Source: Lentisalinibacter sediminis
GTDB taxonomy: Bacteria > Pseudomonadota > Gammaproteobacteria > Steroidobacterales > Woeseiaceae
NCBI RefSeq assembly: GCF_040706615.1
Contig: NZ_JAPDRF010000003.1
Span: 186,001 to 250,000 of the forward strand
DNA: 64,000 bases
Reading direction: 5' to 3'
The notes under the pieces were generated by a model that saw only the letters and a program-made list of their open reading frames with translations, was not told the DNA's origin and ran no database searches. Below are positions 41,112-49,121 of this stretch, piece by piece (position 1 is the first letter of the stretch; every line of letters begins with the position of its first letter). The position numbers and the translations under genes are program-made.

Positions 41112-41816
41112 TCAGGCGAATGCGACCGGATTGGGGTTGAAGAAATGGCGCCCGCTGCTGGTGCGACGAATCTGGTCGCACAGCAGGCGGAAATCGTCGT
41201 CATTATGGACCGGATCGATACCGGCCGCATTCACGATCAGCAGCGGCGCCTCGGCGTAGTCGTGGAAGAACCGCGCATACGCCTCGGCAAGCCGTTCCAG
41301 ATAACCGGGGTCCATGTCGCGCTCGTACTCGAGGCCCCTGCGCGCGATGCGCTCCATGAGCACCTCCACCGGCGCCTGCAGGTACACCACCAGATCCGGC
41401 GTGGGAGCGTCGATATCGAGGCGATCGTAGATCTGTTCGTACAGGGAGAGCTCCTCCCGGTCCAGATTCAGCTCGGCGAACAGCCGGTCCTTCTCCAGCA
41501 GGAAATCCGCCACCAGCATCGGCCGGAACAGATCGTCCTGGCGCAGGCCCTCGAGCTGGCGGGCGCGCTGGAACAGGAAGTGTAGCTGGGTCGGTAGTGC
41601 CGCGGCCCTGCCCGTGCGGTAGAAGCGCTCGAGGAACGGATTCTCCTGAGTCTCCTCCAGCAGCAGTTCGCTGCCGAACGCCCGGGCCAGGCGCTTCGCG
41701 AGGCTGGTCTTGCCCACGCCGATGGGCCCTTCCACCACCAGGTAGCGGGGCGGCGACGGGTCCTTGCCGGCCTGGCGCCGCAGCGGCGTGACAGTGCTGT
41801 GGTCGGACGGGCTCAT
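41112..41816 (-). CDS. deoxynucleoside (deoxyadenosine/deoxyguanosine) kinase
   Basis: 234-residue P-loop kinase: YLVVEGPIGVGKTSLAKRLA (Walker A), ENPFLERFYRTGRAAALPTQLHFLFQR, LFAELNLDREELSLYEQIYDRL and the lid-region ARRGLEYERDMD. This is the Dck/Dgk family found beside folK and panB in many gammaproteobacteria. Start ATG 41816 overlaps the folK stop as ATGA. Substrate is not provable by sequence. Confidence 0.9.
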   Translation of the reverse strand: MSPSDHSTVTPLRRQAGKDPSPPRYLVVEGPIGVGKTSLAKRLARAFGSELLLEETQENPFLERFYRTGRAAALPTQLHFLFQRARQLEGLRQDDLFRPMLVADFLLEKDRLFAELNLDREELSLYEQIYDRLDIDAPTPDLVVYLQAPVEVLMERIARRGLEYERDMDPGYLERLAEAYARFFHDYAEAPLLIVNAAGIDPVHNDDDFRLLCDQIRRTSSGRHFFNPNPVAFA

Positions 41817-42358
41817 GCTCGGTCTTCGCCTCCTCGCTCCTCCATCCGCTGCTCCAGACGCTCAATACCCGTCCCGGCGATCCGCCGCGCCAGCGTCGCG
41901 ACCCGACCGAGGCCCGGGATGACGAGATCCGGGGCCACCGAGGCCAGCGGCAACAATACAAAATTTCGCTCGCCGATGCCCGGGTGCGGCAGGGTCAGGC
42001 CCGGCTCGTCGCAGACCGTCTCGCCGTGGACGAGGAGGTCCAGGTCGAGGGTGCGCGGACCCCAGCGCCCGGACTCGCTGCGCCGACGCCCGTGAGCCTG
42101 CTCGATACGGTGCAGCGCCTGCAGCAGTTCGGGCGGGCCGAGTCGGGTCACCAGGCCCGCAACGGCATTGACGAAATCGGGCTGGTCGGTCGGACCCATG
42201 GGACGGGATCGATACAGCGGCGAGCGGGCCACCAGACGCACGTCCGGTAGACGGCCGATCTCGTCGAAGGCGCGGCGGACCTGCTCACGCGGTGCTTCCA
42301 GGTTGCTGCCGAGTGCGACCCAGGCGGGCCGCCACACGGGCCGCCCGGCCGGGTTCAA
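41813..42358 (-). CDS. folK: 2-amino-4-hydroxy-6-hydroxymethyldihydropteridine pyrophosphokinase
   Basis: Folate pathway enzyme that pyrophosphorylates 6-hydroxymethyl-dihydropterin. 181 residues: WVALGSNLEAPREQVRRAF, SPLYRSRPMGPTDQPDFVNAV, and the metal-binding RWGPRTLDLDLL with PHPGIGERNFVLLPL. Start is TTG 42358, overlapping the pcnB stop as TTGA and preceded by GGAAG seven bases upstream. Confidence 0.95.
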   Translation of the reverse strand: MNPAGRPVWRPAWVALGSNLEAPREQVRRAFDEIGRLPDVRLVARSPLYRSRPMGPTDQPDFVNAVAGLVTRLGPPELLQALHRIEQAHGRRRSESGRWGPRTLDLDLLVHGETVCDEPGLTLPHPGIGERNFVLLPLASVAPDLVIPGLGRVATLARRIAGTGIERLEQRMEERGGEDRA

Positions 42359-43770
42359 TCGCCCGCTTCCCGGCGCTTGCGCCGGCGGGGACGCCGGCGG
42401 CGGCCGCCCTTCCTGCCCTCGCCCGTGCCACTCTCCTGGTCGCCGGCCCGGCCGCTGCCCTTGCCACCGCCCTGGCTACCGTCCTTGCCCCCGCCTGAGG
42501 AACCGCGCACCTCGAAGGCACCGGCCCGCTCCTCGCCGCTCATCTCCTGCACCTCGGTCCAGAACGCAGCTACGTCCGGATCGACCTCGCCGATACGCGA
42601 GCGCAGCAACATGAAGTCGTAGGCGGCCCGGAAACGCCGATGCTCGAGGAAGCTCATGGCCCGCTTGCCGCGGCGCCGCTCGAAGCGCGGCTGCAGCGCG
42701 AGCATCTCGCGCATGGGGATCGCGAAGCGCTTCGGTATGGAGATCAGGGACTGCTGTCTCGCCACTACCTCTCCCGCAGCGATGCCGAGCGCCTGGGGCT
42801 CGCCCATCTTTCGCTCCGCCAGCATCTCCGCCGCCCGCGCCCGTACCGGCGCCCACAGGAACACGCCCAGGAGGAACATCGGCGTCACCGCCTTGCCCTC
42901 CGCGACCCTCTGGTCCGTGTTGGCCAGCGCCAGCGCGATGAACTCGCGGAATTTCGCCGCGACCGGGCCGTCCAGCTCGCGCCGGGTCTCCGGGAACAGC
43001 CGGCCGAACAGACCGTGGTCGAGCAGCAGCTCGAAGGTGCGCCGGGCATGGCCCGCCTGGAACATCTTCACGAACTCGTCGAACAGCCGCGCCGCGGGCA
43101 CGTGCCCCAGCAGCGCGCTGAGCTCGGGCATCAGTTCGGCCACCTCGTCGTGGATGGTGAAATCCAGCTTGGCCGCGAAACGCACCGCACGGAGCATGCG
43201 CACCGGGTCTTCGCGCAGCCGCTGCTCCGGGTCGCCGATCAGGCGCAGCACCCGCTCATCGATATCCCGGGCGCCGCCCACGTAGTCCCAGATGCTGAAG
43301 TCGGCGATGTTGTAGTAGAGCGCGTTGGCCGTGAAATCCCGCCGCCAGACGTCCTCGTCGATGCTGCCGTAGACGTTGTCCCGCAGGATGCGGCCGTGCT
43401 GGTCCAGCTCCACATCCGCGCGCTCGTCGGCCTCATCGGCGCTGGCGCGGAACGTGGCCACCTCGATGATGTCCCGGCCGAAGCGCACGTGGGCCAGGCG
43501 GAATCGCCGTCCGATCAGTCGCGAGTTGCGGAACAGGTCGCGCACCTGGTCCGGGTCGGCGTCCGTCGCCACGTCGAAGTCCTTGGGCCTCAGACCCAGC
43601 AGGAGATCGCGCACGGCACCGCCCACCAGGAAACCCTGAAAGCCGGCGTCCTTCAGCCGGTACAGGACTTTCAGTGCGTTCTTGGAGATGTTTGCGCGCG
43701 AGACGCTGTGGTCCGGGCGCGGTATGATTATCGGAGGCTCGCCGGAGCCCGCCGGAGCTGGTTTCGACAA
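42355..43770 (-). CDS. pcnB: poly(A) polymerase I
   Basis: Adds poly(A) tails that promote RNA decay. Nucleotidyltransferase core: GFLVGGAVRDLLLGLRPKDFDVATDADPDQV with the catalytic Asp pair, then VATFRA, RRDFTANALYYNI and RLIGDPEQRLREDPVRMLRAVRFAAKL. The C-terminus is basic and low-complexity (Gly/Ser then RRRRPRRRKR). No ATG or GTG is available in front of the conserved part. TTG 43770 or 43794, or a rare AUA/AUC codon near IIIPRPDH, must serve; E. coli pcnB is known to use a non-AUG (AUU) start. Divergent from tRNA-Glu. Confidence 0.94.
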   Translation of the reverse strand: MSKPAPAGSGEPPIIIPRPDHSVSRANISKNALKVLYRLKDAGFQGFLVGGAVRDLLLGLRPKDFDVATDADPDQVRDLFRNSRLIGRRFRLAHVRFGRDIIEVATFRASADEADERADVELDQHGRILRDNVYGSIDEDVWRRDFTANALYYNIADFSIWDYVGGARDIDERVLRLIGDPEQRLREDPVRMLRAVRFAAKLDFTIHDEVAELMPELSALLGHVPAARLFDEFVKMFQAGHARRTFELLLDHGLFGRLFPETRRELDGPVAAKFREFIALALANTDQRVAEGKAVTPMFLLGVFLWAPVRARAAEMLAERKMGEPQALGIAAGEVVARQQSLISIPKRFAIPMREMLALQPRFERRRGKRAMSFLEHRRFRAAYDFMLLRSRIGEVDPDVAAFWTEVQEMSGEERAGAFEVRGSSGGGKDGSQGGGKGSGRAGDQESGTGEGRKGGRRRRPRRRKRREAGD

Positions 43771-43781
43771 ATAGAGTTCGC

Positions 43782-43809
43782 TTGTAACTGCCAAAGTGGC
43801 CCGTATAAT
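43782..43809 (+). promoter_or_regulatory. promoter of tRNA-Glu, overlapping a divergent -10
   Basis: -35 TTGTAA (43782-43787) and -10 TATAAT (43804-43809) with a 16-base spacer, followed by a GC-rich discriminator. The -10 reads TATTAT on the minus strand, so it may also serve pcnB in the other direction. Confidence 0.6.
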
Positions 43810-43848
43810 AACAGCCCCCGCAGGGTCGGGCAGGACAAAAAGAGCTGC

Positions 43849-43924
43849 GCTCCCTTCGTCTAGCGGTCCAGGACGCCGCCCTCTCACGGCGGAAACAGGG
43901 GTTCGATTCCCCTAGGGAGTGCCA
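43849..43924 (+). tRNA. tRNA-Glu (anticodon CTC)
   Basis: A 76-base tRNA. The acceptor GCTCCCT pairs with AGGGAGT (G-U at the first pair), anticodon stem CCGCC/GGCGG encloses CTCTCAC with anticodon CTC, the T-arm is AGGGGTTCGATTCCCCT, and CCA is encoded. It decodes GAG; a UUC isoacceptor must exist elsewhere. Confidence 0.97.
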
Positions 43925-43940
43925 ACCTGCCCCACCCTCC

Positions 43941-43957
43941 GAGGCACCCGGTGCCTC
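43941..43957 (+). other. hairpin just after tRNA-Glu
   Basis: GAGGCAC-CCG-GTGCCTC, 17 bases downstream of the tRNA end. It shares the GGCAC-CCG-GTGCC core with the inverted repeat at 12353-12369. There is no U-tract. Possible processing or 3'-end element. Confidence 0.45.
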
Positions 43958-44044
43958 ACCGGTCGTGGCCTCACAGGATCAGTCGATGCGGCTCACCCAC
44001 CCCGCCACGTTGCCGGAGCCACGCCTGCCCCGCGGAATCCGTCC

Positions 44045-45385
44045 GTGAGTCAGACTGACGAGAAACCGGATGACGAGGGCCGCGACGCCTCCCTGCTGAA
44101 GCGGCTGTTCGCGCTCGAGCCGCAGGAGCGGAGGGCGGTCGTCTGGTCTTTCCTGTATTTCTTCACACTGCTCTGCAGCTACTACCTGCTGCGGCCCATC
44201 CGCGACGAGATGGCCATCCTCGGCGGCACCGAGAATATTCGCTGGCTGTTCCTGGCCACTTTCCTCTCCATGCTGGCCGTGGTGCCCCTGTTCGGTTTCG
44301 TGACCGGACGCTGGCCGCGGGCGCGGTTTCTCCCCTGGGTGAATCTGTTCTGCGCGGCCAATCTGGTCCTGTTCTACCTGGCCTTCGCGAGCGCCGACGA
44401 AAACGGCGTCTGGGTGGCCCGGGCCTTCTTCGTCTGGCTGAGCGTATTCAACCTGTTCGTGGTCTCCGTGTTCTGGAGTTTCATGGCGGACCTCTACGAC
44501 CGTGACCAGGCGAAGCGCCTGTTCGGCATCGTCGCCGCCGGCGGCAGCGTCGGTGCGCTTGCCGGCCCGGCACTCACCGCGCTGCTGGTTGCGCACATCG
44601 GTTACCAGCAGATGCTGCTCCTCTCGGCGGCACTGCTCACTTTCACCGTGGTGTGCATCCTGCGGCTGCGCAGCTGGGCCCATTCCCAGCCCCGGCACGA
44701 GAGGGCTCACACGGACGAGGCGCTGGGCGGCGGCGTGCTGGAGGGCATCTCGCTGACGCTGCGCCGCCCGTATCTCGCGGGCGTCTCTGCGATGATGCTG
44801 CTCGCGGTCTTCGCCGGCACCGCACTGTACATCTTCCAGGCCCAGTTCCTCGAGCAGGCATTCGCCGACTCCAACCAGCGCACCCGGGTGTTCGCTCTCG
44901 TCGACCTGAGCGTGAACGTGCTGGCACTGGTGGCGCAGGGCCTGGTGGTCGGCCGTGTGATGCGCCGCTTCGGTCTGGGCATCACCCTCGCACTGCTGCC
45001 GGCCGTCAGCATCGCCGGTTTCCTCGCGCTGGCGGTGACGCCGGTGCTCGGCGTCGTGCTGGCGCTGCAGGTGGTACGCCGGGCCATGAATTACGGCATC
45101 GCCGGCCCGGCGAAGGAGGTCCTGTTCACCGTCGTCTCCCGCACGGCAAAGTACAAGGCAAAGAATTTCATCGACACTGTCGTCTACCGGGGCGGAGACG
45201 CGATCTCCGCCCAGATCATCGGCGGCCTGCAGGCAGCCGGCGCCGGCCTGTCCGCGATCCTCGCCATCGTGATCGGCGTCTGCGTCGCCTGGCTCGGCGT
45301 CGCCTTCGGTCTCGGGCGCGGCTACCGCACGCGTTATGATCGGCGCCTGAGAGAAGAGAGACCAGTAACGGAGGCACCGTCATGA
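44045..45385 (+). CDS. NTP/NDP-exchange-type membrane transporter (MFS-like)
   Basis: A 446-residue carrier with about twelve membrane segments. N-terminal LLKRLFALEPQERRAVVWSFLYFFTLLCSYYLLRPIRDEMAI is the signature of the ATP:ADP antiporter-like group; FWSFMADLYDRDQAKRLFGIVAAGGSVGALAGPAL and RRAMNYGIAGPAKEVLFTVVSRTAKYKAKNFIDTVVYRGGDA also fit. In free-living bacteria such proteins have unproven substrates. Start GTG 44045 is chosen because the upstream frame runs into tRNA-Glu. Coupled to the next gene by ATGA. Confidence 0.8.
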   Translation: MSQTDEKPDDEGRDASLLKRLFALEPQERRAVVWSFLYFFTLLCSYYLLRPIRDEMAILGGTENIRWLFLATFLSMLAVVPLFGFVTGRWPRARFLPWVNLFCAANLVLFYLAFASADENGVWVARAFFVWLSVFNLFVVSVFWSFMADLYDRDQAKRLFGIVAAGGSVGALAGPALTALLVAHIGYQQMLLLSAALLTFTVVCILRLRSWAHSQPRHERAHTDEALGGGVLEGISLTLRRPYLAGVSAMMLLAVFAGTALYIFQAQFLEQAFADSNQRTRVFALVDLSVNVLALVAQGLVVGRVMRRFGLGITLALLPAVSIAGFLALAVTPVLGVVLALQVVRRAMNYGIAGPAKEVLFTVVSRTAKYKAKNFIDTVVYRGGDAISAQIIGGLQAAGAGLSAILAIVIGVCVAWLGVAFGLGRGYRTRYDRRLREERPVTEAPS

Positions 45386-46305
45386 GCGAATGGACACTGA
45401 ACCGCAGGGAATTGATGGCCATGGGCGCCGCCGCCGGCGGCGGCCTTATCGTGCCGGGCCTGCTCGCGGCCGACGAGGCGGTGATGCGGCGGAAGATCCC
45501 GGCCTCGGGCGAGCTGCTGCCTGTCGTGGGACTCGGCACCTCGGGCGTTTTCGACGTCGATCCGACGGCCGGGAATCTGGCCACCCGCCGGGAGATCGTG
45601 CGGCTGATGGTGGAGCGCGGGGCCTCCGTAATCGACACCTCGCCCATGTACGGCCAGGCGGAGGACGTGGTCGGCCGCGTGGTGGAGGACCTCGGCGTGC
45701 GCAACCGGCTCTTCTTCGCCACCAAGGTGTGGACCCGCGGCCGCGAAGCGGGGCTGGCGCAGATGGAGGAGTCATTCCGGCTGCTGCGCACCGAGACGAT
45801 CGACCTGATGCAGGTCCACAACCTGGTGGACACCCGCACCCAGCTCCGGAGCATCCGCGAGTTGAGGGAGGCCGGCCGCATCCGCTATTCGGGGATCACC
45901 CATTACCGGGTGAGCGAGCATGACGACCTGGCCGACGTCATCGAGGCGGAGCATCCGGACTTCGTGCAGCTGAACTACTCCATCGTGACCCGCGCCGCCG
46001 AGGACACGCTCCTGCCGCTGGCCGCTGACCGGGGCGTGGCGGTGATCGTGAACCGCGCGTTCGAGGACGGCGATCTGTTCCGCGCCGTGCGCGGCCGCGA
46101 CGTCCCGGAGTGGGCCATGGAGGCCGGCATCGACAGCTGGGGCCAGTTCTTCCTGAAGTACGTGCTGGCGCACCCGGCGGTGACCTGCGTCATCCCGGGC
46201 ACCTCGAAGCCGAGGCACATGCGGGACAACCTGGGCGCCGGCACCGGCGCACTGCCCGACGCCGCCCTGCGCCGGCGCATGGTCTCGTTCGTCGAGTCGC
46301 TGTGA
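45382..46305 (+). CDS. exported aldo/keto reductase with Tat-like signal
   Basis: 307 residues. The N-terminus LNRRELMAMGAAAGGGLIVPGLLAA has a twin-arginine followed by a hydrophobic stretch, suggesting Tat export. The body is a TIM-barrel aldo/keto reductase with the catalytic Asp and Tyr in VIDTSPMYGQAED, Lys in FFATKVW and His in IDLMQVHNLV; the NADPH site VIPGTSKPRHMRDNL is near the C-terminus. Substrate unknown. ATGA overlap with the transporter and GTGA overlap with the RDD gene form a coupled trio. Confidence 0.86.
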   Translation: MSEWTLNRRELMAMGAAAGGGLIVPGLLAADEAVMRRKIPASGELLPVVGLGTSGVFDVDPTAGNLATRREIVRLMVERGASVIDTSPMYGQAEDVVGRVVEDLGVRNRLFFATKVWTRGREAGLAQMEESFRLLRTETIDLMQVHNLVDTRTQLRSIRELREAGRIRYSGITHYRVSEHDDLADVIEAEHPDFVQLNYSIVTRAAEDTLLPLAADRGVAVIVNRAFEDGDLFRAVRGRDVPEWAMEAGIDSWGQFFLKYVLAHPAVTCVIPGTSKPRHMRDNLGAGTGALPDAALRRRMVSFVESL

Positions 46306-46742
46306 CGCGTGCCGTGCCGGCCGGCGGCGAGCCCGTCGGCCTCCTCCTGCGCCTCGCCGCGATGCTCTACGATGGCCTGCTCGTGCTGGCTCTGGTCTTC
46401 CTGGGCACCCTGCCCCTGGTCGTACTGAACGCCGGCGAGGCGATACCGGCGCATACGGCCTGGTATCGGCTCTGGCTGCTGGCTATCGTCGGCGGGTATT
46501 TCGTCTTCTTCTGGACTCGCGGTGCCGAGACACTGGGAATGAAGTCCTGGCGCATCATGGTCGTGAGCCGCGACGGCGGGCCCGTGACGGTGCGTCGGGC
46601 GATGTTGCGCGCAGTCACCGCGGTGCTGTCCTGGCTGCCCTGCGGCGCCGGTTTCCTCTGGTCGCTCGTCGACAGGGAGGGTCTCGCCTGGCACGACCGC
46701 ATCTCGGGCACGAAGCTCGTGCGCTCGGTGAAACGCCGCTAG
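46302..46742 (+). CDS. RDD-family membrane protein
   Basis: 146 residues with three hydrophobic segments (MLYDGLLVLALVFLGTLPLVV, LLAIVGGYFVFFWTRG, VTAVLSWLPCGAGFLW). RDD residues: R in LLLRLAAMLYDG, D in YDGLL, and D in WHDRISGTKLV. Start GTG 46302 overlaps the preceding stop as GTGA. Role unknown; RDD proteins have been linked to ion or stress functions in some bacteria. Confidence 0.85.
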   Translation: MTRAVPAGGEPVGLLLRLAAMLYDGLLVLALVFLGTLPLVVLNAGEAIPAHTAWYRLWLLAIVGGYFVFFWTRGAETLGMKSWRIMVVSRDGGPVTVRRAMLRAVTAVLSWLPCGAGFLWSLVDREGLAWHDRISGTKLVRSVKRR

Positions 46743-46745
46743 GGC

Positions 46746-47813
46746 TCAGCGCACGCGGGAGAGCACGAATGCCGTGACCGCCAGCAGGGCCACCGTCGGC
46801 AGCCAGGCGAGTACGGCCGGATTGAGGTTGAACACCACACCGGTGTTGGCCAGCATGCGGCTGGCCAGGAAATAGGCGAGCCCGATCAGCACCCCCACCA
46901 TCAGCCGCCCGCCGGCGCCGGCGCTGCGCAGGGAGCCGAAAACGAAGCCGATGGCGAGCACGGGCATCAGCGTGATGGTCAGCGTCGAGGCGATCCGGTT
47001 CCAGAGCTCGGTCTGATAGGTGGTCGCGTCGAGCTCGTTCTTCTTCAGGTAGCCGATGTAGCTCAGCAGGCCGCGCACGGACAGGCTGCCGGGTTTGACC
47101 ACTGCGATGCCCAGCACCTCGGCGTCCACGTCGTAGTCCTCGACGGTGCGGGGCTGCCTGCTCGCCGTCGCTCCCTCATCGGTGAAGCGGGTGCGAGCGA
47201 AGTTCTCGAATACCCACCGCTCCTCGGCATCCAGGCCCGCGTTGTCGGCGTGGCTGACCGACGCGAGCCGCCGGTCCGGGCCCAGCTCGAACAGGTAGAC
47301 GCCGCCGAATTCGAACTCGCTGCTGATGCGCTCCACGTTGAAGATGGTGCTGCCGTCGCGCACCCAGGTGCTGCGCCCGCCGGTCAGACCGGCCTCCTCG
47401 TTCTTCGCCACGCTGCGATACTTGCGCGCGAACTGATCGAGCGGCGGCGCGAGGTACTCGCCGAGCACGACCGTGCCCATCATGATCAGCGCGCCGGCCA
47501 CCGCCACGGAGCCGGCCAGTCGGTAATGAGAGACACCGGAGGCGCGCATGACCACCAGCTCGCTGTGGCTGGCGAGTGTCCCGAGACCCAGCAAGGCACC
47601 CAGCAGGGTCGCCACCGGCAGCATCTGCACCGCCAGCAGCGGCAGGCGCAGCAGGGTATAGGCCGCCGCGTCCCAGGTGTCGTAGCGGCCCACCGAGGTA
47701 TCGTCCAGCTGTGCGATGAACTCGAAGAACCCGGCCAGCGCGAGCAGTACGGCGACAACGATCAGGGTCGTCGAGACCACGGAGCGCACCAGATAGAGCG
47801 TGAATACCTTCAT
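46746..47813 (-). CDS. lptG: LPS export ABC transporter permease LptG
   Basis: Inner-membrane half of LptBFG, which extracts lipopolysaccharide for the Lpt bridge. 355 residues: six membrane helices, three at each end, around a periplasmic beta-jellyroll (~110-260; ARKYRSVAKNEEAGLTGGRSTWVRDG). N-terminal MKVFTLYLVRSVVSTTLIV and the C-terminal LPTVALLAVTAFVLSRVR are typical. Start ATG 47813 overlaps the lptF stop as ATGA. Confidence 0.95.
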   Translation of the reverse strand: MKVFTLYLVRSVVSTTLIVVAVLLALAGFFEFIAQLDDTSVGRYDTWDAAAYTLLRLPLLAVQMLPVATLLGALLGLGTLASHSELVVMRASGVSHYRLAGSVAVAGALIMMGTVVLGEYLAPPLDQFARKYRSVAKNEEAGLTGGRSTWVRDGSTIFNVERISSEFEFGGVYLFELGPDRRLASVSHADNAGLDAEERWVFENFARTRFTDEGATASRQPRTVEDYDVDAEVLGIAVVKPGSLSVRGLLSYIGYLKKNELDATTYQTELWNRIASTLTITLMPVLAIGFVFGSLRSAGAGGRLMVGVLIGLAYFLASRMLANTGVVFNLNPAVLAWLPTVALLAVTAFVLSRVR

Positions 47814-48898
47814 GCCCGCCGCCTCGGCACCAGCCGCCAGAACCACCCGTTCTGCGCCCCCAGCAATACGATGCCCAGCAGGAATATGAGCGCATGTACC
47901 CACCACATACCGAGGGCCGGTGCGAGTTCACCCTGCTCCACCCAGACCTGGGCGGCGCCGAGCAGGTTGAAATAGATGAAATAGACCAGGACGCCCGCGA
48001 GCATCTTGCCGTAGCGGCCCTGGCGGGGACGGCTCTTGGCCAGCGGCACAGCCAGGAAGGCGAGCAGCAGCGCCGAGATGGGCACCGAGACCCGCCACTG
48101 CAGCTCCGCCACGGCCTGCAGGTCTTGCGAGGCCAGCAGCTCCTGGGTGCTCCGCGCCTCGGCATCGAAATCCGGCTCGCGGGGTGCCGGAACCTTGTAG
48201 GGGATGCCGTGTTCGGCGAACTCCACGATACGGAACTGGTGCTCACCCGGCCTGCCCTCGTAGCGCCGGCCGTTCTCCAGCACGATGTAGCGCGTCCCCG
48301 GATCCGCCGAGGGGCGCTGACTGCCCTTTTCCGCCAGCACCACCTCCAGCGCGCCACCCGTCCGGCGCTGCAGGAAGACGTTGGCCAGCGAGCCGTCCCG
48401 GTCCACCCGCTCGGCGTAGATGACCGCGTCCCCCTGGCCGGCGCTGGTGAAGCGCCCCGGCTCGATGGCACTGAGATCCACCCGCTGCTCGGCGACGGTG
48501 GCGATGCGCTGCACCTCGCGCAGCGCGCTCGGCCCGAGATCCAGCGACAGCCAGCCCACGAGCAGCGCCAGCGGAACGGCAAGCCAGGCGAGCGGGCGGT
48601 ACATCGCGCCGGGCCCCATGCGGCAGGCCATCATGGCCGGCATCTCGCTGTCCCGATACAGCCGCGCCAGCGCCAGCATGATGGCCAGGAACAGACCGAA
48701 CGGGATCAGGATGGTCAGATACTGCAGCGCGGTCAGACCGATGACGCTGAAGACGGCATCCCGCGGCAACTTGTCCTTCGCCGCGTCGCCCAGAACCCGC
48801 GCGAACTGGTTGCTGAGCAGGATGAAAAGCAGCACGGCGGTGACCGCGGCCCAGGTGCGGGCCGCTTCGCGCAATACATAGCGATCGAGAATCTTCAT
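47810..48898 (-). CDS. lptF: LPS export ABC transporter permease LptF
   Basis: Second permease of LptBFG. 362 residues: MKILDRYVLREAARTWAAVTAVLLFILLSNQFARVLGDAA, helices at both ends and a central jellyroll (SAIEPGRFTSAGQGDAVIYAERVDRDGSLANVFLQRR). Divergent from pepA across a 223-base region, as in E. coli and Pseudomonas. Confidence 0.96.
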   Translation of the reverse strand: MKILDRYVLREAARTWAAVTAVLLFILLSNQFARVLGDAAKDKLPRDAVFSVIGLTALQYLTILIPFGLFLAIMLALARLYRDSEMPAMMACRMGPGAMYRPLAWLAVPLALLVGWLSLDLGPSALREVQRIATVAEQRVDLSAIEPGRFTSAGQGDAVIYAERVDRDGSLANVFLQRRTGGALEVVLAEKGSQRPSADPGTRYIVLENGRRYEGRPGEHQFRIVEFAEHGIPYKVPAPREPDFDAEARSTQELLASQDLQAVAELQWRVSVPISALLLAFLAVPLAKSRPRQGRYGKMLAGVLVYFIYFNLLGAAQVWVEQGELAPALGMWWVHALIFLLGIVLLGAQNGWFWRLVPRRRA

Positions 48899-48929
48899 CG
48901 CGCTGACATCCCGCCGACCCCTGCCCCGC

Positions 48930-48959
48930 TTAACTTCCCTGCCACAATTGGGCTAGAAT
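48930..48959 (+). promoter_or_regulatory. possible promoter of pepA
   Basis: -35 TTAACT (48930-48935) and -10 TAGAAT (48954-48959), spacer 18, followed by a leader of about 155 bases. The -35 is weak. A CATAAT at 49029-49034 is another possible -10. Confidence 0.35.
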
Positions 48960-48983
48960 CCCGCCTTTCCCGCAGAGCGCGCC

Positions 48984-48999
48984 GGCACGGCGACGTGCC
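48984..48999 (+). other. GNRA-loop hairpin in pepA leader region
   Basis: GGCACG-GCGA-CGTGCC, a perfect 6-bp stem closed by a GCGA tetraloop of the GNRA class. A second small hairpin (GGTGC-GCT-GCACC) lies at 49037-49049. Both would be in the leader of a transcript from the upstream promoter. Role unknown. Confidence 0.4.
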
Positions 49000-49121
49000 C
49001 TAAGCTCCCGGCACACAAAAAGAAACTGCATAATCCGGTGCGCTGCACCACGGAGTCAAGCCAGGGCGAGGCCCCGCGGCTCCGGGAAGCGGGCGCACGG
49101 ACGCTGCACCGAGGTTCATCC

